From: Lonsdalea populi | Lineage (GTDB): Bacteria; Pseudomonadota; Gammaproteobacteria; Enterobacterales; Enterobacteriaceae | Direction: 5' to 3' | Assembly (NCBI RefSeq): GCF_015999465.1 | Contig: NZ_CP065534.1 | Span: 2,542,001 to 2,606,000 of the forward strand | Length of the DNA stretch: 64,000 nucleotides | Shown here: positions 48,981 to 56,093 of the stretch, piece after piece | Position numbering within the stretch: position 1 is the stretch's first letter | How the letters are laid out: each line of letters opens with the position of its first letter | Notes under the pieces: model-generated | The model's input: the letters and a program-made list of their open reading frames with translations, nothing else | Told to the model about the DNA's origin: nothing | Databases searched by the model: none | Program-made: the position numbers and the translations under genes

Positions 48981-49790
48981 TTACTCTTCGCCCCCAATTT
49001 CCATGTAGATATCTTGTTGTTGCCCTTCCCGTTCGACGGTCAGGGTAAATGTGTGAATTTCCGGTATCCGCTCCATAGCGGTTTTCGCCTGCGCTTCATC
49101 GCGCAAGTCCAGCCCGTTCAAAGCGATGATCACATCCCGCTCCTGCAGCCCCACCCGGTAAAAGATGTCGGGATGCCGACCCGGCGAGATGCGGTATCCA
49201 CTCAATTTGTTGTCGTTGATCAGCGGCGAGAGCTCAAGGTAGTCGCTAATCGGAGATGAGGGCCGAGGCTGGAGCTGCTGTAAGGCGGCCGTGTCGGTCT
49301 GCGTCTCTTCGCCGCCGGGTTGTTCGTACAATCGCAGAACCTCGTGACGGCCCTGATAGAGCAGAGTCACGCTGTCGGCGTGGATCTCCACCAGCTTGGC
49401 GTCGTCGTAGGGCAGTGACTCGTTAGTGCTACAGCTGAACTGTTGGTTATCTTTGCTGAAGATGGCGATGGAATGCGCGGCATCCTCGCTAAGCAATACG
49501 CCCGTCAACGCTAGACGCAGTGAAGTCAGCGGCAGCGCATCAGGACGCTCAGCTTTCCGAGCGGAAGCATCGGCTTCTTCGGGTGCAACGCCAAACAGAG
49601 AGAAGTCGTTCGGTATGTCGGGGGAGGAAGGTGACAGAAGTGTCGACGGTCGCGCGACATCCGGCAGCGGTGCCGGGTCACGGTGTTTAAACAGCGATGC
49701 CATCTGCAGAATGCTCAACAGCACAAATAGCGCCACCAGGCCCCGTTTGAGCGTCCGTGGCGTCAACGATGGCAATGTTACTTTATCCAT
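48981..49790 (-). CDS. outC: OutC, type II secretion gating/recognition protein
   Basis: 269 aa. One N-terminal membrane helix (GLVALFVLLSILQMASLF), a periplasmic HR domain (about 85-165; LRLALTGVLLSEDAAHSIAIF) that contacts OutD, and a C-terminal PDZ domain (about 180-269; GYRISPGRHPDIFYRVGLQERDVIIALNG). OutC helps choose substrates. I take the ATG at 49790; a GTG three codons earlier is in frame. First gene of the minus-strand out operon. Confidence 0.94.
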   Translation of the reverse strand: MDKVTLPSLTPRTLKRGLVALFVLLSILQMASLFKHRDPAPLPDVARPSTLLSPSSPDIPNDFSLFGVAPEEADASARKAERPDALPLTSLRLALTGVLLSEDAAHSIAIFSKDNQQFSCSTNESLPYDDAKLVEIHADSVTLLYQGRHEVLRLYEQPGGEETQTDTAALQQLQPRPSSPISDYLELSPLINDNKLSGYRISPGRHPDIFYRVGLQERDVIIALNGLDLRDEAQAKTAMERIPEIHTFTLTVEREGQQQDIYMEIGGEE

Positions 49791-50074
49791 GAGAAACACA
49801 ATCCCTATGCCTTGGCAGCGAAGCCCTGCTCATCCATCAAAGCCGCTTAGGCCCTGTCGTCTCCCCTCGGGCTATCCATTCCCCCAAGAAAAAAACGGGT
49901 ATATGATGCCACAAACGGCCGAGTTAAGGAACGCCCCTCTTAGCATTCCCCCTCGCGATATCCGGATTTTATCGCCGAGATGCGAGCCTCCGCGCAAATC
50001 CGTCAGTCAAAAAATCCCGGCACGCCCAAAGCAAGCCAGAAAGGAAGTTATTACATGATATTTAAGGAAAGAAT
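49791..50074. other. outC/outB divergent control region
   Basis: 284 bp that must hold the outC operon promoter and the outB promoter. I looked for the KdgR-type operator known from Erwinia out genes and found no convincing match. No gene seen. Confidence 0.4.
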
Positions 50075-50566
50075 GTGGACAGCACACAGGAAGTAACCTC
50101 ATCGCACCCGGTGAACCGAGGCTATGTCATTCCCGGCTATCTGCTGGTTCTCTACGCCCTGCTGCTGTTCGCGTTGGGATGGTTAGGGCATCAGCGCTGG
50201 CAGGAATTTCGCCAGATAACCCCCCCGCCATCCCACGCCGTCGTTATGCATCCCCACCATGCGTCGACATTGCCCGCCGCCAGGACCGCGCCCACGCCGT
50301 CGGCCCCTTCGTCAGGCAGCGGCGAGCTGCCCGCTTTCACCTACAGCGCGCACGTGTTTACGTCGGAACCTGAGCGGCGCAGCATCACGCTGAACGATCA
50401 ACGTTATCGCGAAGGAGATAGCCCGTTTAGCAGCGTAGTGATCGAACAAATTCAGCAGGATGTCACCGTGTTCAGCGTCAATGGCGACCCTTTTATTCTG
50501 GATGCGTTGGAAGACTGGCCGGGTGGAAAACCAGAATATTCTGAGAAAAAATCGCCATTACCTTAA
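50075..50566 (+). CDS. outB: OutB, type II secretion accessory protein
   Basis: 163 aa with one membrane helix (YVIPGYLLVLYALLLFALGWLG), a proline/serine-rich linker (about 55-90) and a periplasmic HR-like domain (HVFTSEPERRSITLNDQRYREGDSPFSSVVIEQIQQDVTVFSVNGDPF). OutB interacts with OutD and supports secretin assembly in Dickeya. It uses a GTG start with TAAGGAAA upstream; the ATG two bases earlier is out of frame. Its stop overlaps the outS stop. Confidence 0.92.
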   Translation: MDSTQEVTSSHPVNRGYVIPGYLLVLYALLLFALGWLGHQRWQEFRQITPPPSHAVVMHPHHASTLPAARTAPTPSAPSSGSGELPAFTYSAHVFTSEPERRSITLNDQRYREGDSPFSSVVIEQIQQDVTVFSVNGDPFILDALEDWPGGKPEYSEKKSPLP

Positions 50567-50946
50567 CCGCGAATAGTGCTGAGGAACGGATAAACGGATA
50601 GATTAAACGCAGAACACTGCTGATCTTTCGGCGTACCGTCTTTCAACAACCCTTCATAGAGCGTGTCGCTCAGCGGCGGCAGCATTTGAAACCCATTGAC
50701 ATCCCACCCCTTCTTTTCCCCCTGACGCAGCGCGCCGCGCATGAGCGTATTGTCATCCGGTAAATCGCTGCGATTACACTGCGTGCGCAGATATTTTCCG
50801 GCCGCCACCAACGACGCGAGCTGGTTGATCTGCTCATCCTGGGTCGCTCTTGCGCTCGCAGAACGGGAAGGAGAAGACGATTGGCAACCGGCGATGATCA
50901 GGCAGCAGAAGGTAAAACCGATGATGTGAAGCGAAGATAAGCGCAT
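50563..50946 (-). CDS. outS: OutS, secretin pilotin lipoprotein
   Basis: 127-aa lipoprotein with lipobox LIIAGC (Cys21) followed by a serine-rich stretch. A small helical domain holds Q-C-N-R and Q-Q-C-S-A cysteines that could pair, as in OutS/PulS pilotins. It delivers OutD to the outer membrane. It converges with outB, and the two stop codons share the palindrome TTAA at 50563-50566. Confidence 0.92.
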   Translation of the reverse strand: MRLSSLHIIGFTFCCLIIAGCQSSSPSRSASARATQDEQINQLASLVAAGKYLRTQCNRSDLPDDNTLMRGALRQGEKKGWDVNGFQMLPPLSDTLYEGLLKDGTPKDQQCSAFNLSVYPFLSTIRG

Positions 50947-50979
50947 GACTTGATTCGTCCTTATGATGAAACATCCGTA

Positions 50980-51039
50980 GGAAAAGCCCGAGCCGCCGTC
51001 GTTTATCGTTGAGACGAACGACGGAAGCCTGGCTTTTCC
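50980..51039. terminator. bipartite inverted repeat between alaC and outS
   Basis: Outer arms GGAAAAGCC (50980-50988) and GGCTTTTCC (51031-51039) enclose inner arms CCGTCGTT (50996-51003) and AACGACGG (51017-51024). It follows the alaC stop directly on the minus strand and precedes outS. It probably ends alaC transcripts, though the T tract is weak. Confidence 0.6.
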
Positions 51040-51053
51040 GATGAAACTAAATG

Positions 51054-52289
51054 CTAGGCGCTGTGCCCGTGTTTTTTCTGCGGCGCAGGCAGGATGCCGT
51101 CCGTGCGGAACATGGACTTGATGCCCCTGACCGCCTGACGAATACGATCCTGATTTTCAATGAGTGCGAAACGAACGTGAGTGTCACCGTAGTCGCCAAA
51201 ACCAATCCCCGGCGATACGCATACTTTGGCTTCCGCCAGCAGTCGTTTGGCAAACTCAAGCGAACCTAAGTGCGCGTATGCTTCCGGTATTTTCGCCCAC
51301 ACGTACATCGACGCTTTCGGCTCGTCGACCCTCCAGCCTGCTTCGTGGAGCCCGCGCACCAGCACGTTGCGGCGCTGACGGTACTGCTCCGCGATATCAC
51401 GCACGCACTGCTGGTCGCCTTCCAGCGCCGCAATAGCGGCAACCTGCAGCGGCGTGAAAGTGCCGTAATCGTGATAGCTTTTGATCCTGGCCAGCGCATT
51501 GACCAGCTCAGGATTTCCTACCATAAAACCAATCCGCCATCCGGCCATGTTATAGCTTTTTGACAGGGTAAAAAACTCGACTGCGATATCCTTGGCGCCG
51601 GACACCTGCATAATGGAAGGCGCCTGCCAGCCGTCGTACACGATATCGGCATAGGCCAGATCGTGCACGACCAGTATGTCATATTGCTTCGCCAGCGCGA
51701 CGACCCGCTCGAAGAAATCCAGCTCGACGCACTGTGCCGTCGGGTTAGATGGGAACCCCAGAATCATCATTTTGGGTTTAGGAATACTTTCGCGGATGGC
51801 GCGTTCCAGCTCGTTGAAGAAGTCGACGCCGTCCACCAGCGGCACCGAGCGAACCTGCGCGCCAGCGATCACCGCACCGTAAATATGGATGGGATAGCTG
51901 GGGTTCGGCACCAGCACCGTGTCGCCATGATCCAGCGTCGCCAACATCAGATGCGCCAGCCCCTCTTTGGAGCCGATAGTGACGATGGCTTCGCTGTCCG
52001 GATCGATGTCAACCTGATAGCGATTGGCATACCAGCGCGATATTGCTCTGCGCAGACGCGGGATGCCGCGAGACGTCGAATAGCCGTGTGTATCTTCACG
52101 CTGGGCGACCGTGCAGAGTTTTTCAACGATATGTGGCGGCGTGGGACCATCCGGATTGCCCATACTGAAATCGATGATGTCTTCGCCGCGGCGACGCGCT
52201 GCCATTTTCAATTCAGCGGTGATATTGAAGACATAAGGGGGAAGACGATCGATGCGCGAAAAACGGCGCGGGGAGTTGCTATCAGCCAT
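51054..52289 (-). CDS. alaC: AlaC, glutamate-pyruvate aminotransferase
   Basis: 411-aa class I PLP aminotransferase. The Schiff-base lysine lies in FTLSKSYNMAGWRIGF. FPSNPTAQCVELDFFERVV and MADSNSPRRFSRIDRLPPYVFN are as in E. coli AlaC (YfdZ). It makes alanine from pyruvate and glutamate. I start at the ATG 52289; a longer frame upstream is not family-like. It is followed by outS. Confidence 0.93.
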   Translation of the reverse strand: MADSNSPRRFSRIDRLPPYVFNITAELKMAARRRGEDIIDFSMGNPDGPTPPHIVEKLCTVAQREDTHGYSTSRGIPRLRRAISRWYANRYQVDIDPDSEAIVTIGSKEGLAHLMLATLDHGDTVLVPNPSYPIHIYGAVIAGAQVRSVPLVDGVDFFNELERAIRESIPKPKMMILGFPSNPTAQCVELDFFERVVALAKQYDILVVHDLAYADIVYDGWQAPSIMQVSGAKDIAVEFFTLSKSYNMAGWRIGFMVGNPELVNALARIKSYHDYGTFTPLQVAAIAALEGDQQCVRDIAEQYRQRRNVLVRGLHEAGWRVDEPKASMYVWAKIPEAYAHLGSLEFAKRLLAEAKVCVSPGIGFGDYGDTHVRFALIENQDRIRQAVRGIKSMFRTDGILPAPQKKHGHSA

Positions 52290-52854
52290 AAATACCTCGT
52301 TGTCACGTAAGCGCCCGGACCGTCCGAGCGACGCATTGACCCGCAAACGAGTCAGCCCTCAAGCTACCCCAGATTCCAGGCGCTGTCGATAAGCTCGGCT
52401 TAAAAAATTAACGCCTTATCCACTCGCAAGCGAAACGGTGAATGACGGCTATCCCACTCGCCAGCGGAACAAAGTCAGTGGATTCCTCACTTCGTTTTAT
52501 TGATATTTATTTCCGAAGAATTCGTAGAAAGGTATTAAAGAAAGCGGTAGCGTCGACATGAGTGATTGCCTTCACGATGACCAAATAACAGGTGGCGGCG
52601 CATTATTTTGGGGCCCAGTTATAAATCATTCTCACCAAAAGAGAGCAATTAAAACGATGAAAATTAAAAACCTAAAAAAATCAATGAATTAAAAAATAAA
52701 TAATAAAAATACCGCCTGTTTTTTTTATTAAAAAAACGACAATTCCAAATATAAAATTTTATCGATATTAAATTCCAAAAAAGTACGCAATATTGAAATT
52801 TAAAACCCAACAAATTCCAATCTGGCAGGCATAAAAACTGAATGACCACCTACA
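52290..52854. other. long AT-rich region upstream of dgcN
   Basis: About 565 bp, very AT-rich from 52640 (A and T runs around 52660-52740). I recognise no gene. It probably contains the alaC promoter and control sequences for dgcN. Confidence 0.4.
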
Positions 52855-52882
52855 TTGACAACAATATAACTATCATTATTAT
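52855..52882 (+). promoter_or_regulatory. promoter of the dgcN operon
   Basis: TTGACA (52855-52860), 16-bp spacer, TATTAT (52877-52882): close to the sigma-70 consensus. The -10 overlaps a 19-mer (52865-52883) that matches 14 of 19 Fur-box positions by my count, but the region is AT-rich, so that may be chance. Confidence 0.6.
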
Positions 52883-52967
52883 CGGTTGCACAGACACATC
52901 TTTTCGCCCCTAAAAAACCTGACACATTGTTAATGACTTACGCCGAAATCTAATTCGAGGATGTATG

Positions 52968-53969
52968 ATGGATATCAAAAAGCCTTATCTGTTATTTCTG
53001 GGTGATGCGCACGATCAGCTGGCCGCCAAAGTGGCCATCGGCATCAAGCAATGGCATCCCGAATATTGTGTAGGCCAGTATCGCATGGAAGGCTGTCACG
53101 CCGACTGCCAACTGCCCGATATGGACATTGCAACGGCCCGCGCCGCCGGAGCACAAACGCTGGTGATTGGCGTCGCCAACCGGGGCGGGATCATTTCTGA
53201 CGCGTGGATCACCGTATTAAGCGAGGCGCTGGAAAGCGGCATGGACCTGGCCGCCGGGCTGCACAATCGTCTTGCCGACGTCCCCGAACTCAGCGCGCTG
53301 GCCGCCAAACTGGGACGCCACCTTTTCGACGTCCGTCATCCCACACAAACCTTTCCTGTCGCCAACGGTCGCAAACGTACCGGCAAACGACTGCTTCCGG
53401 TCGGCACCGACTGCTCCTGCGGCAAGATGTATACCGCCTTGGCGATTGAGAAAGAGCTGCTTGCGCGCGGTGAGAAGGCGACCTTTCGGGCGACCGGACA
53501 GACCGGTATTCTGATTAGCGGCTCAGGCGTCAGCATCGACGCAGTAGTGTCAGACTTTACCGCCGGTGCCGTCGAGGTGCTTGCTCCAGCCAATGACGCC
53601 GACCACTGGGATGTGATCGAAGGTCAAGGCTCGCTGTTTCATCCTTCCTTTGCGGGCGTGACCACCGGCATCATTCACGGCGCTCAGCCAGATGCGCTGG
53701 TGCTGTGCCACGAACCGACACGTAAGACCATGCGCGGCGTCGACTACCCCATCCCGGATCTCGCCACCTGTATGGCGCTGAACCTGTCTATGGCGCATCT
53801 CACCAATCCCAATGCGCGTTTCGTCGGCATCTCCGTCAATACCTCGGCGTTAGATGAAGCCACCGCGCAAAAATTCATTACCGAGACGGAAAGCAAATTC
53901 GGCCTGCCGGTAGTCGATCCCTTCCGTCAAGGTGTTGGACGCATCGTTGACCAGTTGGCAGACCTATGA
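52968..53969 (+). CDS. dgcN: DgcN-like D-glutamate N-acetyltransferase (DUF1611)
   Basis: 333 aa of the DUF1611 family. The N-terminal domain runs to about 130. The C-terminal P-loop-like domain carries PVGTDCSCGKMYTALAIEKELL and EGQGSLFHPSFAGVT. DgcN homologues have been reported to acetylate D-glutamate in a D-glutamate catabolic route with DgcA. The start at 52968 gives the better spacing after GAGG; an ATG one codon upstream is possible. The stop overlaps dgcA by 4 nt. In this enterobacterium the role is inferred from family and context. Confidence 0.85.
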   Translation: MDIKKPYLLFLGDAHDQLAAKVAIGIKQWHPEYCVGQYRMEGCHADCQLPDMDIATARAAGAQTLVIGVANRGGIISDAWITVLSEALESGMDLAAGLHNRLADVPELSALAAKLGRHLFDVRHPTQTFPVANGRKRTGKRLLPVGTDCSCGKMYTALAIEKELLARGEKATFRATGQTGILISGSGVSIDAVVSDFTAGAVEVLAPANDADHWDVIEGQGSLFHPSFAGVTTGIIHGAQPDALVLCHEPTRKTMRGVDYPIPDLATCMALNLSMAHLTNPNARFVGISVNTSALDEATAQKFITETESKFGLPVVDPFRQGVGRIVDQLADL

Positions 53970-54946
53970 CAGAACTTCACGTCTCTCATGAAAGCTGGCC
54001 GCTGCAAAACACCTTCACCATTTCGCGCGGCAGCAAAACTCAGGCCGATGTGGTCGTGGTGGCGCTGAGCGCCGGTGGCGCGACAGGCTATGGCGAGTGC
54101 GTTCCCTATGCGCGCTACGGCGAGTCCATTGATAGCGTAATGGCGCAGATCCGCTCACTCGAGGACGATCTCCGCAACGGGCTGGATCGTATAGCACTCC
54201 AACGCCGTCTGCCCTCCGGCGCGGCGCGTAACGCAGTCGACTGCGCCTTTTGGGATTTGGCGTGTAAACAGTCCGGACAGCGAATTTGGCAAAGGCTGCC
54301 GTTGTCAGCACCCAATGTGCTCGAAACCGCCTATACCTTGTCGTTAGATACGCCGGATAACATGCGTAAATCGGCCCAGCGACAATCCGCCAGACCCTTG
54401 CTGAAGCTAAAGCTGGCGGATAAAGACGACTTAGCGAGAGTTGCTGCCGTGCGTGCAGGTGCGCCCGCCGCACGCCTGATCGTCGACGCCAACGAGGGCT
54501 GGAACGCCGAACTGTATCTAAAACTGGTGCCCGAGCTGGCGGCGCTGGGCGTGACGATGATTGAGCAGCCTCTGCCAGCCGGACAAGACAGCGAACTGAA
54601 AGTGTTGCCGCACCCCATTCCCATCTGCGCCGACGAGTCCTGTCATGACTGTGATTCGCTGACCGACATCGCCGGCTGTTACGACATGATTAATATCAAG
54701 CTGGATAAAACCGGCGGTCTGACCGAGGCCATGCGCCTGCGCGCCGAGGCCGAAAAGGCGGGCTTGCAGATCATGGTCGGCTGCATGGTCGGCACGTCGC
54801 TGTCGATGGCGCCGGCAACCTTTGTGGCGCAAGGCGTTCAGGTGGTCGACCTGGACGGCCCACTGTTGTTGCAACGCGATCGCGATAATGGTCTGCAGTA
54901 TGATGGCAGTATCATCGCACCACCCAGAGCGGCACTATGGGGATAA
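53966..54946 (+). CDS. dgcA: DgcA-like N-acyl-glutamate racemase (enolase superfamily)
   Basis: 326 aa of the dipeptide-epimerase subgroup. Catalytic K-x-K lies in LLKLKLADK, metal ligands in VDANEGW, MIEQPL and CADESCHD, and the second catalytic lysine in NIKLDKTGG. With DgcN it would turn N-acetyl-D-Glu into N-acetyl-L-Glu. An L-Ala-D/L-Glu epimerase role is the alternative, but pairing with DUF1611 favours DgcA. It overlaps dgcN by 4 nt. Confidence 0.85.
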   Translation: MTELHVSHESWPLQNTFTISRGSKTQADVVVVALSAGGATGYGECVPYARYGESIDSVMAQIRSLEDDLRNGLDRIALQRRLPSGAARNAVDCAFWDLACKQSGQRIWQRLPLSAPNVLETAYTLSLDTPDNMRKSAQRQSARPLLKLKLADKDDLARVAAVRAGAPAARLIVDANEGWNAELYLKLVPELAALGVTMIEQPLPAGQDSELKVLPHPIPICADESCHDCDSLTDIAGCYDMINIKLDKTGGLTEAMRLRAEAEKAGLQIMVGCMVGTSLSMAPATFVAQGVQVVDLDGPLLLQRDRDNGLQYDGSIIAPPRAALWG

Positions 54947-54987
54947 CGCATACGCTGCGCCAAATAACGAGTTAGAGGAGTGTTGTA

Positions 54988-55848
54988 ATGCAACGTCTTG
55001 TTTATGTTGACGGCCGCTATGTGCAGGAACAGGAAGCATCTGTTTCCATATTCGACCGCGGTTTTCTGTTCGCGGATGCCGTCTATGAAGTGACCGCCGT
55101 AGTCAACGGCAAACCAGCCGAGTTCGACGGTCATATGACCCGCCTGCAGCGCTCTTGCCGGGAGCTGTCGCTGACGCTGCCGGTCAGCGTTGAAGAGCTA
55201 AAAAATATTCATCATGCGTTAATCGAAAAAAATCGGATGCAGGAGGGTGCTATCTACCTGCAGTTGACGCGCGGCAACGCGGGCGACCGTGATTTTCACT
55301 TCCCCGGCGCCGACGTGAAATCGACGCTGGTCCTGTTTACCCAGGCTCGGCCGGTGCTGGAAAACCCGGCGGCGGAGCGCGGGCTGAGAGTTGTGACCTG
55401 CCCGGACATTCGCTGGCACCGCCGCGATATCAAAACCGTGAGCCTGCTGGCGGCCTGTCTTGCGAAAGAGTTTGCCCACGCACACAACGCGGAAGACGCC
55501 TTTATGGTGGAAAACGGCTTTGTAACGGAAGGGAGTTCCTGCAACTGCTACATCGTACTGCACGATAATACGGTGGTGACCCGCCCTCTCAGCAACGACA
55601 TCCTGCACGGCATCACCCGCAAGGCTATCTTGCAGTTGGCGGAGCAGGACGGCATTCGACTGGAAGAACGGCTGTTCACGCCGGAAGAAGCCTATCACGC
55701 CAAAGAGGTTTTCATTAGCTCCGCCACCACCTTCGTTCTGCCGGTGGTTACGCTTGATGACCGCACCATCGGCGACGGTAAACCGGGCCCCATTACGCGT
55801 CGCCTGCGCGACATCTATATCGAAATGGTTAAACAGCAGACGCGGTAA
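54988..55848 (+). CDS. dat: D-amino acid transaminase
   Basis: 286-aa fold-type IV PLP enzyme. The PLP lysine is in RRDIKTVSLLAACLAKEFA, with VYEVTAVVNGKP and EGSSCNCYIV as in D-alanine transaminases. It moves amino groups between D-amino acids and 2-oxo acids and can make D-glutamate from D-alanine, linking it to dgcN-dgcA. The ATG at 54988 has GAGGAG about 9 nt upstream, 41 bp after dgcA. A strong hairpin follows. Confidence 0.9.
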   Translation: MQRLVYVDGRYVQEQEASVSIFDRGFLFADAVYEVTAVVNGKPAEFDGHMTRLQRSCRELSLTLPVSVEELKNIHHALIEKNRMQEGAIYLQLTRGNAGDRDFHFPGADVKSTLVLFTQARPVLENPAAERGLRVVTCPDIRWHRRDIKTVSLLAACLAKEFAHAHNAEDAFMVENGFVTEGSSCNCYIVLHDNTVVTRPLSNDILHGITRKAILQLAEQDGIRLEERLFTPEEAYHAKEVFISSATTFVLPVVTLDDRTIGDGKPGPITRRLRDIYIEMVKQQTR

Positions 55849-55876
55849 AAGCAGCTTGTACGAGATATCATCTTGA

Positions 55877-55914
55877 AGCCGACAGATGACCCTATGACGT
55901 AGCATCTGTCGGCT
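55877..55914 (+). terminator. hairpin after the D-amino-acid operon
   Basis: Perfect 12-bp stem (AGCCGACAGATG 55877-55888 with its complement 55903-55914) and a 14-nt loop, 28 bp after dat. The T tract is weak, but the stem is long. Confidence 0.6.
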
Positions 55915-56093
55915 CACTCGTTTCAGACAACCCTAACCACCGGCCAACAGCCGCAATCGACAAACCTTGCATCAGCACATTGCCCTCTATTTGGAGGAAA
56001 CCCGCCAGTTTTTTCATTTCATCGCTATATCCAACGGCTCGTGACTTTTGTTCCCTACCGCATTCCCAAACGAATTTTAGCCTGCAAGCCCCT

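Noticed and set aside
49791..50074. KdgR operator upstream of outC/outB
   Set aside because: Expected from Erwinia out regulation, but no sequence close to the AT-rich palindromic consensus was found.
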